The notes beneath the pieces are model-generated. The model worked only from the letters and a program-made list of their open reading frames with translations. It made no database searches and was not told where the DNA came from. Positions 34,628 to 44,006 of a stretch of DNA of 59,709 nucleotides are shown here, in pieces (position 1 is the stretch's first letter; every line of letters begins with the position of its first letter). The position numbers and the translations under genes are program-made. The stretch is taken from the NCBI GenBank assembly GCA_005877775.1, contig VBOJ01000076.1, forward strand, positions 1-59,709. The letters run 5' to 3'. This stretch comes from Nitrospirota bacterium. Its GTDB lineage: Bacteria; Nitrospirota; Nitrospiria; Nitrospirales; Nitrospiraceae.

Positions 34628-35803
34628 CTACCCAGTGGTCAGCGCGTCCAGGAAACTCTCTCCACAGTCCAACCGGGGAGCACCTAACACCTCGGCCACC
34701 GTCTGGCCAACATCGGCAAAGGTCCGGCGCGTGCTCAGGTTCACTCCTTGCGCGAGTCGCGGGCCAAATACGAGCAAGGGGACATATTCCCGAGAATGTT
34801 CGGTACCGGGCGTCGTCGGATCGTTGCCGTGATCAGCGGTCAGACAGAGCAGATCACCCGGCCCCACGGCATCCAGCAACGGTGGCAGTCGCGCGTCGAA
34901 CTCTTGCAAGGCCTTGGCATACCCTGGGGCATCGTTCCGATGGCCGTACAGAGTGTCAAAATCCACCAGGTTCACAAAGATCAATCCACGTGGCATGGTC
35001 TTGAGCAGCCGGACCGTTTCATCCAGGCCGGCGGCATTGTTGCCCGAGTGGATCGAACGCGTCAATCCCCGCCCGTTGAACAGATCTGCAATCTTCCCAA
35101 TACCCACGATCAGTTGGCCGGAGCCTTTGAGAACATCCAGCACGGTCGGACCAGGCGGCTCGACGGAAAAATCCCGCCGCCGCTCGGTCCGAACGAACGC
35201 ACCGGGCTCACCAGTGAAGGGACGTGCGATCACTCTCCCGACCCGATGGGGAGGGATCAATACCTTCCTGGCTGCTCGGCACATCCGGTAAAGCTCCTCC
35301 ACCGGCACCACACGTTCATGCGCAGCGATCTGAAAGACACTGTCAGTGCTCGTATAGACAATCGGCGCACCGGTTCGGAGATGCTCCGCGCCAAGCTCCT
35401 GGATGATCTCTGTCCCCGAGGCCGCTCGATTGCCCAGCACCTTCCGGCCAATGGTCTGTTGGAACTGATCGAGAACCTCCTTGGGGAATCCGCTCGGATA
35501 CGTGGGAAACGGCTCCTCCAGGAGAATGCCGGCCATCTCCCAATGCCCTGCCGTCGAATCCTTGCCCTTGGACAGTTGGCCCATCTTCCCAAAGCACCCA
35601 TCCGGATGCCCCATCGCACGAATACCGGCGAAGTGGCCGATGTTTCCCAGCCCGAGCGCCTCCAAATTGGGCAACGCCAGCCCCCCGACCGCCTCCGCCA
35701 CATGCGCCAGCGTGTTGCTCCCCACATCCCCATACTCCGCCGCGTCCGGCAGTGCTCCAACGCCGAGTCCATCGAGCACCATGAGAATGACGCGGTTAAT
35801 CAT
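34628..35803 (-). CDS. deoB: Phosphopentomutase
   Basis: A 391-residue enzyme of the alkaline phosphatase superfamily. Metal and active-site sequences are visible: [30 protein letters not shown] with the phosphorylated Thr, [16 protein letters not shown] and [24 protein letters not shown]. DeoB interconverts ribose-1-phosphate and ribose-5-phosphate (and deoxy forms) in nucleoside salvage. It stands alone, with no deoA, deoC or deoD nearby. Confidence 0.95.
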   Translation of the reverse strand: MINRVILMVLDGLGVGALPDAAEYGDVGSNTLAHVAEAVGGLALPNLEALGLGNIGHFAGIRAMGHPDGCFGKMGQLSKGKDSTAGHWEMAGILLEEPFPTYPSGFPKEVLDQFQQTIGRKVLGNRAASGTEIIQELGAEHLRTGAPIVYTSTDSVFQIAAHERVVPVEELYRMCRAARKVLIPPHRVGRVIARPFTGEPGAFVRTERRRDFSVEPPGPTVLDVLKGSGQLIVGIGKIADLFNGRGLTRSIHSGNNAAGLDETVRLLKTMPRGLIFVNLVDFDTLYGHRNDAPGYAKALQEFDARLPPLLDAVGPGDLLCLTADHGNDPTTPGTEHSREYVPLLVFGPRLAQGVNLSTRRTFADVGQTVAEVLGAPRLDCGESFLDALTTG

Positions 35804-35938
35804 GGCGGCACTATAGCAGAAGGAAGCAGGTTTTGGAAAAGCAGTGAGGCTGACCTCTTGCTCATTTCAACAGGAGGTGAGGTAGGAGGCGAATCCAGCT
35901 AGATGAGATGGCACTGAGCACAATGCGTCGTGCATCCG

Positions 35939-36961
35939 TCATGACACCCGTCGGGCAGGACGCCGCTGGTACTTGTCCACCGCCCGGTTATGCTCGTCCA
36001 GTGTGGAGGAGAAGTGATGGGTCCCGTCGTTGCGGGATACGAAATAGAGGTACTTGGCCCGGATTGGATACAGCGCAGCTCGGATCGAGTGGAGGCCAGG
36101 GCTCGCGATGGGGCCTGGTGGCAGTCCTCTGACGCGATAAGTATTGTAGGGACTGCGCACGTCCAAGTCGCGCTTTTTCAGGTTGCCATCGAACGAATCG
36201 AGTCCATAGATGACCGTGGGATCGCTCTGCAGCGGGATTTTCCGTCGCAGGCGGTTGTGGAACACCGCCGAAATCAGATCTCGTTCTGAATCCACGCTCG
36301 TCTCTTTCTCGATCACGGAGGCGAGCGTGAGCACTTCGTGGACAGTCATGTTCACCTCCTTCGCCCTCTCGCGCAGCTCAGGTGTGAAGGATTCCCAGAG
36401 GCTCGTCACCATGGTAGTGATGATGTCCTTTGCCTTGGCATTCCTGGCCAACCGGTAGGTGTTCGGAAAAAGATAGCCTTCCAGCGTGGCCACGTCCAGG
36501 TTCAGGGTCTGGATAAACTGCTTGTCACGCGCCAGCCGAAGAAATTCATCCGGATCGGACAGTCCTTTCTGCCTCAGCAGGTCGGCGATTTGGACGAAGG
36601 TATAGCCTTCCGGAATTGTGACTGCATGGAGGACGACCTGGCCGTTCAGGATTCGCGAGAGGATCTCGGCGGGACGCATTGCGGCATGAAGCTCATACTC
36701 TCCCGCCAGCATGCGCCGATCGGCGGAGGCGATCTTTCCCAGGGTCAGGAAGCTACCACGGTTCCTGATCAGGCCCGCCTGTTCCAGCAAGATGGCGACC
36801 TGCCGCAGCGTCGCGCCTTCTGGAATAAGAACGATGCGGTGGGGCGGTTGGGCGGACGGGCTTGAGACCGGCGCGGTCATCCACCACACGCCCTGATACA
36901 CCGCCAGCGCGAGCGCGCCCAAGATGGCGAGTATCAGCAGCGGTGCCAGCCCACGCGTCAT
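35939..36961 (-). CDS. mltG: Endolytic transglycosylase MltG (YceG)
   Basis: A 340-residue inner-membrane enzyme with an N-terminal transmembrane segment (LLILAILGALALAVYQGVWW). A LysM-like domain (PEGATLRQVAILLEQAGLI) precedes the catalytic domain, with LASVIEKETSVDSERDLISAVFHNRLRRKIPLQSDPTVIYGL containing the catalytic Glu. It cuts nascent glycan strands and is thought to set their length. Its ATG overlaps the ruvX stop by 4 nt, a common pairing in bacteria. It ends the alaS-ruvX-mltG unit. Confidence 0.94.
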   Translation of the reverse strand: MTRGLAPLLILAILGALALAVYQGVWWMTAPVSSPSAQPPHRIVLIPEGATLRQVAILLEQAGLIRNRGSFLTLGKIASADRRMLAGEYELHAAMRPAEILSRILNGQVVLHAVTIPEGYTFVQIADLLRQKGLSDPDEFLRLARDKQFIQTLNLDVATLEGYLFPNTYRLARNAKAKDIITTMVTSLWESFTPELRERAKEVNMTVHEVLTLASVIEKETSVDSERDLISAVFHNRLRRKIPLQSDPTVIYGLDSFDGNLKKRDLDVRSPYNTYRVRGLPPGPIASPGLHSIRAALYPIRAKYLYFVSRNDGTHHFSSTLDEHNRAVDKYQRRPARRVS

Positions 36962-37461
36962 ACCCCTTCAGATGTCTGATGGCCAGCCTTATCTGCCGAG
37001 GCCTGGCCACCTGGATCCCCTTCACCCGGAGCCTCTCCAGAAGATGAGCAGCTTTCCAGATAACTCTGGAGGAGAAGCGCCGCAGCCACTCGATCCACGG
37101 CTCCCTTGCGTTTTTTCCGGCTCACGTCCGCCTCGATCAGCATCTGTTCGGCTGATTTGGTGGTCAGCCGCTCATCCCACGCAATCACCGGAACGCTCAG
37201 GGCCCGTTGCAGTGTCTCGATCATTCGCTGGACCGCTTCGGCCTGTACGCCGACACGACCGTCCAGTTGGAGCGGAAGTCCCATCACCACTCTGCCGACG
37301 TCATGCCGACGGACCAGTTGCTGGATATGGGCGATATCCGCCTCAACTGATCGCCGCTCAAAGGTTTCGAGCGGCTGCGCGATCCAACCGAGCTCATCGC
37401 TGAGCGCGACGCCGATGCGTTTGCTTCCTGGGTCCAAGGCCAAAACACGCGTGCCGGCCAT
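36958..37461 (-). CDS. ruvX: Putative pre-16S rRNA nuclease / Holliday junction resolvase RuvX (YqgF)
   Basis: The start is the ATG at 37461, 4 nt after the alaS stop; the longer track ORF enters alaS. The 167-residue RNase H-fold protein has VLALDPGSKRIGVALSDE (first catalytic Asp), VVMGLPLQLDGRVGVQA, VIAWDERLTTKSAEQ and AVDRVAAALLLQSYLE (last Asp). YqgF enzymes trim the 5' end of 16S rRNA. The C-terminal 30 residues (SSSGEAPGEGDPGGQASADKAG) are a disordered extension. Between alaS and mltG in a tight operon. Confidence 0.93.
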   Translation of the reverse strand: MAGTRVLALDPGSKRIGVALSDELGWIAQPLETFERRSVEADIAHIQQLVRRHDVGRVVMGLPLQLDGRVGVQAEAVQRMIETLQRALSVPVIAWDERLTTKSAEQMLIEADVSRKKRKGAVDRVAAALLLQSYLESCSSSGEAPGEGDPGGQASADKAGHQTSEGV

Positions 37462-37465
37462 AAGC

Positions 37466-40120
37466 TTACCGCTGAATCCCCTTTTCGACCAACTCAAACA
37501 CTTTTTCCAACGCACTCGCCAGCCCTGCCGGGTTTTTCCCCCCTGCCTGTGCCAGTTCCGCCCGCCCACCGCCGGTCCCGCCAATCTCGGCGGCCAGCGG
37601 CTTGATCAGCTCGCCCGCGGGGAGTCGTGCCGACAGATCAGAGGTCGTCGCAACCAGCAACGACGCCTTGTCGTCTTGGACCGACCCGAGCACGATGACG
37701 CCGGACTTCAGCTTCTCGCGGATCGAATCGGCCAGCGTCCGCAAATCCTTCATCTCCATCCCGTCCACACGCTGCGTGTAGACGCTTACACCGGCCACTT
37801 TTCGAGCCTGCCCGGCATCCGCCGCAGCTTGACCGGAGGCGAATCTGGCTTTGAGCTTTTCCAATTCCTGCTCCTTCTCCTTGAGCAGGGCCACGATCTT
37901 CCGGGTCTTCGTGAGGACATCACTCCGGTTGGTCTTGAGCACCTCGGCCAGCTCGTCGAGCTCCGCGTCTCGCTGCTTCAACAGGTCATACGCTCCAACA
38001 CCTGTCTGAGCCTCGATCCGACGCACCCCAGCCGCAACCCCGGTCTCCGACACGATCCTGAAGAGCCCGATCTCCCCCGTGTGCCGGCAGTGGGTGCCTC
38101 CGCAGAGTTCCTTGCTGAACGTATTGATGCTCACGACTCGAACCTGGTCCCCATACTTGTCCCCGAAGAAGGCCAAGGCTCCGGCAGCTACTGCCTCCTG
38201 GACCCCCATGATCTGCGTCCGCACCGCATCGTTCCGTCGCACACGCTCGTTGACCATTGACTCGATATCATCAATGTCCCGAGAGGACAGGGGCGTGAAA
38301 TTCGCAAAATCAAACCGGAGTCGGTTGGGGGCCACCAGCGAGCCATACTGTTTCACGTGCGGGCCCAAGAGTTCTCGCAATGCGGCATGCACGAGATGCG
38401 TGGCCGTATGGTTCCGCGCTGCGCTCAGCCGAAGGCCTGCGCTGACCGAGCCCATCACCCGCTCGCCCTCACGGATCCGGCCTGTCCGCACAATGCCTTT
38501 GTGCAGAGACAGGTCCGGCGCCGGTCTCGTCGTTTCCTGAACCTCGACCCGGCCTTCCGGTCCGATCAGCAAGCCGTGATCGCCAACCTGTCCTCCGCCT
38601 TCCGCATAGAACGGCGTGACGTCGAGCGCCAGTTCGACTTCTTCTCCTTCCACTGCTTCCTTGACCAGCCGATCCCCCTTGAGAATCGCCTTGACCAACC
38701 CCTCGGCCTCAAGCCGCTCGTACCCCACGAATCGAGTGGGAGCGACCCGTCCGCCCAACTCAGCCAGGACCGGCCGAACCTTCTCCTTTTCAAAGCCGGC
38801 GCCCTTTCGAGCCCGCTCTCGCTGCTCAGCCAGAGCCACCTCAAAGCCTTCGCGGTCTAGGGTCAATCCCTTGTCCCTAGCCGAATCCGCAGCCAGATCT
38901 AGAGGGTACCCATAGGTATCGTACAGCTCGAACAGTTTCTGTCCCGGAATCATCTTCTGATTGGCCTTCAATACGGCCGCGATGGCGGCTGCCAGCAGGG
39001 GTTCTCCTTTTTCAAGAGTGGCCATGAACCGTCCTTCCTCAGCCTCGATGACCTGGTGAACCGTGCCCCTTGTCTGCTCCAGTTCGGGGTAGGCTTGTTT
39101 CATTTGGGCGATCACTGAATCGGTCAAGCGATGGAGGAATGGCCCATCGAGCCCCAGTCCGAGCAATCGCCCGTACCGTCCGGCCCGCCTGATGATCCGC
39201 CGCAGCACATACCCGCGACCTTCGTTCGAGGGAAGGATGCCGTCCGCCACCATGAACACCATGCCCCGCAGGTGATCCGCGATGACCCGCATCGAACGGT
39301 CGTCGTCCCCGCTCGCCCCATAACGCCTGCGTGCTGCCTCCTCGATCGCACGGAGGATCGGTCGAAAGAGGTCGCTTTCATAGTTGCTGTGCACTCCCTG
39401 CGCCAAGGCTGCCAGACGCTCCAGTCCCATGCCGGTGTCAATGCTCGGCGTGGGGAGTGGTTTGAGCACGCCTTTGCTGTCACGGTCATACTGCATGAAG
39501 ACCAGGTTCCAGATCTCCAGATACCGGTCGCAGTCGCACCCGACCGCGCACGTCGGCTTGCCGCAGCTCAGCGCTGCTCCCTGATCAATCAGGATCTCGG
39601 AACAGGGGCCGCAAGGACCGGTGTCGCCCATCTGCCAGAAATTGTCTGTCTCCCCCAGCCGAACGATCCGAGCGGGCGGCACACCGATCATCCGTTTCCA
39701 GAGGCCATGGGCCTCATCGTCCTCGCGAAACACCGTGACCCAGAGCTTGTCCTTCGGCAACCCGACTACGCCTGTCAGAAAGTCCCACGCGAACCGGATG
39801 GCGTCCTCTTTGAAGTAGTCTCCGAACGAAAAGTTCCCGAGCATCTCGAAAAACGTGTGGTGGCGAGCGGTATAGCCGACGTTCTCGAGGTCATTGTGCT
39901 TGCCGCCTGCCCGCAGGCACTTCTGTACCGTCACCGCCCGCTTGTAGGGGCGGGTCTCCTCGCCCAGGAACACACCCTTGAACTGGTTCATGCCGGCATT
40001 GGTGAACAAGAGAGTGGGATCAGCTTGCGGAATCAGCGGGGAACTGGGCACGGACGTGTGCCCATGCTCGACAAAATACCTGGTGAAGGCTTGACGAAGC
40101 TCCTGTGCACTCTGATTCAT
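37466..40120 (-). CDS. alaS: Alanyl-tRNA synthetase
   Basis: An 884-residue class II synthetase. The catalytic core shows HTSVPSSPLIPQADPTLLFTNAGMNQFKGVFLG and YTARHHTFFEMLGNFSFGDYFKEDAI; the editing domain shows NHTATHLVHAALRELLG and CGGTHCRHTGEIGLFRI (zinc-binding His/Cys); a C-terminal C-Ala domain closes it. A small CGKPTCAVGCDCD insertion in the catalytic part carries four cysteines, seen in some bacterial AlaRS. Its ATG overlaps the recX stop by 4 nt, giving the order recA-recX-alaS-ruvX-mltG. Confidence 0.97.
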   Translation of the reverse strand: MNQSAQELRQAFTRYFVEHGHTSVPSSPLIPQADPTLLFTNAGMNQFKGVFLGEETRPYKRAVTVQKCLRAGGKHNDLENVGYTARHHTFFEMLGNFSFGDYFKEDAIRFAWDFLTGVVGLPKDKLWVTVFREDDEAHGLWKRMIGVPPARIVRLGETDNFWQMGDTGPCGPCSEILIDQGAALSCGKPTCAVGCDCDRYLEIWNLVFMQYDRDSKGVLKPLPTPSIDTGMGLERLAALAQGVHSNYESDLFRPILRAIEEAARRRYGASGDDDRSMRVIADHLRGMVFMVADGILPSNEGRGYVLRRIIRRAGRYGRLLGLGLDGPFLHRLTDSVIAQMKQAYPELEQTRGTVHQVIEAEEGRFMATLEKGEPLLAAAIAAVLKANQKMIPGQKLFELYDTYGYPLDLAADSARDKGLTLDREGFEVALAEQRERARKGAGFEKEKVRPVLAELGGRVAPTRFVGYERLEAEGLVKAILKGDRLVKEAVEGEEVELALDVTPFYAEGGGQVGDHGLLIGPEGRVEVQETTRPAPDLSLHKGIVRTGRIREGERVMGSVSAGLRLSAARNHTATHLVHAALRELLGPHVKQYGSLVAPNRLRFDFANFTPLSSRDIDDIESMVNERVRRNDAVRTQIMGVQEAVAAGALAFFGDKYGDQVRVVSINTFSKELCGGTHCRHTGEIGLFRIVSETGVAAGVRRIEAQTGVGAYDLLKQRDAELDELAEVLKTNRSDVLTKTRKIVALLKEKEQELEKLKARFASGQAAADAGQARKVAGVSVYTQRVDGMEMKDLRTLADSIREKLKSGVIVLGSVQDDKASLLVATTSDLSARLPAGELIKPLAAEIGGTGGGRAELAQAGGKNPAGLASALEKVFELVEKGIQR

Positions 40121-40641
40121 GAGTCTCCGTTCCGTAACACCGCTTCAATCGTCTCCTCGGTAAACCCGTACCGCCTCAGCAAGGTCGCTCCGGCGGCGCG
40201 GCTGGCTGGGTTCCGCACGTCGTATTTCCGCCTCAGCAGTGCCAGGGCCAATTCGCGCTCACTCCGTTCTCCATAGACCTGGTCGAGTGTTCGCTCGATC
40301 GTGTCGCGCTCAAGCCCCTGCCCGATCATCTCTGCTTCGAGCCGTTCTCGACCCATCGGCCGACGCGCAAGCCGCGCGCTCGCCCATCGGAGCCCGTACC
40401 GTTCATCATCCAGATAGCCTTGTTCTACAAGCCGCTTGATCACCCGCCCGGCGCGAGCCGATGAGACCCCCAGTCTGATCAAATAGGCTCTCATCTGGGC
40501 GTCGGTTCTGTCCCGGCGGGCCAGATACCGAAGAGCTGCCTGCTCGGTCGGATCAACGACGGGAGAAAGGGACCGAAGTGTCTGACGGCGAGGCACACCC
40601 TTCGCGGCGGGAATGCGCTTCGCGACCATGTTTTGGTTCAA
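40117..40641 (-). CDS. recX: Regulatory protein RecX
   Basis: A 174-residue RecX built of three-helix repeats: ALRYLARRDRTDAQMRAYLIRLGVS, VIKRLVEQGYLDDERYGLRWASARLARRPMGRERLEAEMIGQG, and a C-terminal LLRRYGFTEETIEAVL. RecX binds RecA filaments and inhibits or remodels them. It sits 23 nt after recA and its stop overlaps the alaS start, the standard recA-recX-alaS arrangement. Confidence 0.93.
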   Translation of the reverse strand: MNQNMVAKRIPAAKGVPRRQTLRSLSPVVDPTEQAALRYLARRDRTDAQMRAYLIRLGVSSARAGRVIKRLVEQGYLDDERYGLRWASARLARRPMGRERLEAEMIGQGLERDTIERTLDQVYGERSERELALALLRRKYDVRNPASRAAGATLLRRYGFTEETIEAVLRNGDS

Positions 40642-40664
40642 CGCCTAGGCTGCCGGCCCTTCAT

Positions 40665-41774
40665 TCAGGACACGGCACGTCCTGCGTGGGGCCGCTTCTC
40701 ATCCGTGCGTGACTCCGGACGTTTCTCCTCCGGACGACCCTCAAGCCGTTTTTCAGCTGGCCGCGCCGACAGGCTTGCCATCTCGCGCAAGCGGGCCTCG
40801 ATCTCCCTGGCCAACGCTTGATTCGCCTTCAGATAGTCCCTCACCGCCTCTCGTCCCTGACCCAGCCGTTCATGCTTATAGGAGTACCACGCCCCGGATT
40901 TTTCCAATACCCGTTTCTCCACGCCGAGATCCACCAGTTCACCGGCCTTGGAAATCCCTTCTGCGAACAGGATGTCGAACTCCGCCTGCTTGAAGGGGGG
41001 AGCCATTTTGTTCTTGACCACCTTGACCCGCACGCGGCTTCCCACCACCTCCTGCCCTTCTTTGATCGACTCGATGCGGCGAATATCCAGGCGGACCGAC
41101 GAGTAAAACTTCAGCGCGTTGCCCCCGGTGGTGGTTTCCGGATTCCCGAACATCACACCCAACTTCATCCGGATTTGGTTGATGAAGACCACGGTGGTCT
41201 GAGACTTGGAAATCGCCGCAGTGAGTTTGCGGAGCGCCTGGGACATCAGGCGCGCCTGAAGCCCCATGTGCTGGTCTCCCATCTCACCCTCGATTTCGGC
41301 TCTCGGCACCAGGGCCGCCACAGAGTCCACGACAATAATGTCCACGGCCCCGCTGCGGACCAGCGTTTCAGCGATTTCGAGCGCTTGTTCCCCGGTATCA
41401 GGCTGGGAGACCAAAAGATCGTCGGTATTGACGCCCAGTTTCTTTGCGTAGCCGAGGTCCAGGGCATGCTCGGCATCGATAAAGGCCGCAACCCCACCTG
41501 CTTTCTGAGCCTCCGCAATCGCGTGCAGCGTCAGGGTCGTCTTGCCGGACGCCTCTGGGCCGAAGATTTCCACGACTCTCCCACGTGGAACCCCACCCAC
41601 ACCGAGCGCAATGTCCAAGCCCAATGACCCGGTCGAGATGGCCGGCACGTCTGCCGGCAAATCGGCCGTCCCAAGTTTCATGATGGCCCCCTTCCCATAT
41701 TGCTTTTCGATCTGGGCAAGCGCCAGATCCAACGCGCGTTTTTTTTCGTCTTTTTCAATAGTCCGCTCGGCCAT
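40665..41774 (-). CDS. recA: Recombinase RecA
   Basis: A 369-residue RecA. Walker [24 protein letters not shown], Walker [25 protein letters not shown], loop L2 [26 protein letters not shown] and the C-terminal domain are all present. It forms filaments on single-stranded DNA, promotes strand exchange and drives LexA self-cleavage. The last 45 residues ([23 protein letters not shown]) are a charged repeat (EKRxExR) unlike the usual acidic tail. SD AGGAGG precedes the ATG. I did not find a classical LexA box. Confidence 0.98.
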   Translation of the reverse strand: MAERTIEKDEKKRALDLALAQIEKQYGKGAIMKLGTADLPADVPAISTGSLGLDIALGVGGVPRGRVVEIFGPEASGKTTLTLHAIAEAQKAGGVAAFIDAEHALDLGYAKKLGVNTDDLLVSQPDTGEQALEIAETLVRSGAVDIIVVDSVAALVPRAEIEGEMGDQHMGLQARLMSQALRKLTAAISKSQTTVVFINQIRMKLGVMFGNPETTTGGNALKFYSSVRLDIRRIESIKEGQEVVGSRVRVKVVKNKMAPPFKQAEFDILFAEGISKAGELVDLGVEKRVLEKSGAWYSYKHERLGQGREAVRDYLKANQALAREIEARLREMASLSARPAEKRLEGRPEEKRPESRTDEKRPHAGRAVS

Positions 41775-41927
41775 TGGGGCCTCCTATTGTTCTTCGCTCG
41801 TGGATGGGCATGTTACCACCTAACGACAGACGCTCGCGAACCCGTATCACAGGTCTCCGACATTGATGCCGGGAAAGGTCGAAGCCCTTTTGATTTCTTG
41901 TGGTCCATTGGGCGTGAAGGTTTGCCC

Positions 41928-41933
41928 ATTATA
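41928..41933 (-). promoter_or_regulatory. Possible -10 box of recA
   Basis: The minus strand reads TATAAT about 155 nt before the recA ATG, but no good -35 at 16-18 nt. The resulting leader would be long. Low-confidence. Confidence 0.25.
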
Positions 41934-41984
41934 CTCAACTCATGCAGGTAAGCATAGCCTCTCAATCAGGACTGAGGACTGAGT

Positions 41985-42069
41985 AACGAGTGATGAGTGG
42001 TGAGTACCTGAATCCATGCGGTTTGACCCTCATCCTTCACTTCTCGTCCCTCATCACTCAGCACTCGTT
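41985..42069. repeat. Imperfect inverted repeat of GAGTGAT-type words
   Basis: AACGAGTGATGAGTGGTGAG (41985-42004) pairs with CTCATCACTCAGCACTCGTT (42050-42069) with 18 of 20 positions matching; further words (GGACTGAGGACTGAG, CCTCATCCTTCACTTCTCG) surround it. It fills the gap between the thpR stop and the recA upstream region. Confidence 0.8.
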
Positions 42070-42074
42070 GCTCT

Positions 42075-42671
42075 TCAGCATAGCGGCACTTCACAGAGTC
42101 TTGTATAGACGGCGCCTGACGGCTTCAAGTCGCTTTTCATGAGACAGACCGAATGCACCGCGAGGCTCCCGACTCGGACCGGTTGCCTCATCAGCCCGCT
42201 GTCCGCCAATCCCCTCCCGACCTCTCGCGACCGCTCTTTGATCCTGGCCAACGTGAGGTGTGGACTCAGCGGTCTGGACTCCGGAGGAAATCCCACGCCT
42301 GTGAGCGCGGCCTCAACCTCCGCAGCCAGGCGCATGAGCGCATCAACCTGGCCGAACAATCCTGTCCAGAGCACGCGCGGCGCCCGAAGGTCGGGAAACA
42401 CTCCAAGCCCTCCAACCTCTACCGCAAACCGAGGCTGCGTCTGTACGGCAAGGAGCAGCGCTGCCCGAATGTCTTGGACCAGCGTCTCATCAATGTCTCC
42501 CAGGAACTTCAACGTCAGATGAATCGAATCCGGCCGGACCCACTGCACACGGACCCCTGGAGCACTGTGTCGCACCTGCTTCATCAGCTGCTCCTGCACC
42601 TGCCCCTGGGCCGTCGCGAGAGCCTTCCGGAGTTCTTCATCCAACTCGACGGCAACAAAGGTCCTGATCAT
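42075..42671 (-). CDS. thpR: RNA 2',3'-cyclic phosphodiesterase (2'-5' RNA ligase family)
   Basis: The start is the ATG at 42671, which overlaps the cinA stop (ATGA). The 198-residue protein has the two HxT motifs of the 2H phosphoesterase family, HLTLKFLGDI and HLTLARIKE, with the N-terminal MIRTFVAVELDEELR typical of ThpR/LigT. It opens 2',3'-cyclic phosphate ends of RNA. Coupling to cinA is common in bacteria and places both in an RNA or nucleotide repair context with recA next door. Confidence 0.93.
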   Translation of the reverse strand: MIRTFVAVELDEELRKALATAQGQVQEQLMKQVRHSAPGVRVQWVRPDSIHLTLKFLGDIDETLVQDIRAALLLAVQTQPRFAVEVGGLGVFPDLRAPRVLWTGLFGQVDALMRLAAEVEAALTGVGFPPESRPLSPHLTLARIKERSREVGRGLADSGLMRQPVRVGSLAVHSVCLMKSDLKPSGAVYTRLCEVPLC

Positions 42672-43957
42672 GATCGTGCGCGGGACCCACGCCTGACCAA
42701 CCATTGCCGCAACAGCTCCAACGCGGCTTGCGACGCCCGTAGCTTGATGGAGTGGCGATCTCCATGAAATCGAAACTCTCGGATTAGACTGGACTGGCTG
42801 TTCCTTCCTGCGTTCAAGCCAACATAGACTAACCCGACCGGCTTCTGGGCTGTGCCGCCGCCTGGGCCGGCGATCCCTGTGACGCTGAGCCCCACTCCGG
42901 CATGACTTCGCAGACGTATGCCTCTGGCCATCACCGCAGCGACCTCTGGACTCACCGCGCCATGACGACGAACGAGGAGTTTCGGGACGCCAAGCAACTC
43001 GATCTTGGCTTGGTCGCTATAACAGACCGCGACACGATCAAGGTAGGTGGAACTGCCCGGCACCTGGGTGAGCCGGTGCCCGATTAAGCCCCCGGTGCAG
43101 GACTCAGCCACCGCGAGCGTTAATCCGCCCGACGCCAAATGCCGGCCGACCACTTCTTCCATCGTCTCGTCGCCTTCGCCATAGACGTAGGCTCCGACCC
43201 GCTTCCGTATGGCTTTCACCAAGCGATCTAAGACACGTTCCCCCTTGCTGTCCGCTATTAGCCCGATCCCGCAAGTAGTCAGGGACACCGTCACGCCCAG
43301 AGGTGAAGCCAGCAATCCCAGCCGTACGCCGCTTTCCGCACGGACCAGCCCCTTCAGCCGTAGATCTAGGTCGGATTCAGCAAGCCCGAATGTCTGCAGC
43401 ATCCGCCGCGCGATTCGTCCTTGCCGTCCCCGTGCTGCCGCCTCTCGGGCGAGCTTCGGAGCGACTGCCACAGCAAACATCTGTTTGGCTTCGGATGGCA
43501 CCCCGGGTAACGCCACAAGCACGCAGCCCTTCCACTTCAGGTAAAAGCCCGGCGCCGACCCGACTGGATTGGGAAGCACCTCCGCTCCGGACGGAATGAG
43601 GACCTGGCGCAGTTGCGCGCGGGTGGGAGTCCGTCCCCACACAGCCAGCCGTCGGCGCATCCCCTCGAACGCCTCAGCCCGCCGACGCAGTGGACGTCTA
43701 GTTGCGCGCGCCACCGCCTGCCTGGTCCGGTCATCCAGAGTGGGTCCCAGTCCCCCGGTGAGTACGATGACCTTGACACGGCCGGAAGCGGTTCTGATCG
43801 CCTCAACAATATCAGCCTCCTCATCCCCCACCACTGATTTGAACCGAACTTCGATGCCGGCTGAGGCAAGTCCCTCCGTCAGAAACAGCGAGTTGGTATC
43901 CAGCCGTCCTCCCAGCAGCAACTCGGATCCAACCGCGATGATTTCCGCCTGCTGCAT
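42668..43957 (-). CDS. cinA: Competence/damage-inducible protein CinA (nicotinamide-nucleotide amidase)
   Basis: A 429-residue CinA with both domains: the N-terminal MoCF-like domain (IIAVGSELLLGGRLDTNSLFLTEGLASAGIEV, VLTGGLGPTLDDRTRQAVA) and the C-terminal amidase (VAESCTGGLIGHRLTQVPGSSTYLDRVAVCYSDQAK, GLSVTGIAGPGGGTAQKPVGLVYVGL). It turns nicotinamide mononucleotide into nicotinate mononucleotide in the pyridine nucleotide cycle and may hydrolyse ADP-ribose. Coupled to thpR by 4 nt. recA follows on the same strand, as in many bacteria. Confidence 0.95.
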   Translation of the reverse strand: MQQAEIIAVGSELLLGGRLDTNSLFLTEGLASAGIEVRFKSVVGDEEADIVEAIRTASGRVKVIVLTGGLGPTLDDRTRQAVARATRRPLRRRAEAFEGMRRRLAVWGRTPTRAQLRQVLIPSGAEVLPNPVGSAPGFYLKWKGCVLVALPGVPSEAKQMFAVAVAPKLAREAAARGRQGRIARRMLQTFGLAESDLDLRLKGLVRAESGVRLGLLASPLGVTVSLTTCGIGLIADSKGERVLDRLVKAIRKRVGAYVYGEGDETMEEVVGRHLASGGLTLAVAESCTGGLIGHRLTQVPGSSTYLDRVAVCYSDQAKIELLGVPKLLVRRHGAVSPEVAAVMARGIRLRSHAGVGLSVTGIAGPGGGTAQKPVGLVYVGLNAGRNSQSSLIREFRFHGDRHSIKLRASQAALELLRQWLVRRGSRARS

Positions 43958-44006
43958 GGTGACTTCGCCTTCTCCGCCTCAGCACGAGGAGATTCCAGGG
44001 AACCAA

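Noticed and set aside
41775-41984. LexA box before recA
   Set aside because: No CTGT-N8-ACAG or GAAC-N4-GTTC palindrome was found; GAACCCGTATCACAGGTC is not symmetric.
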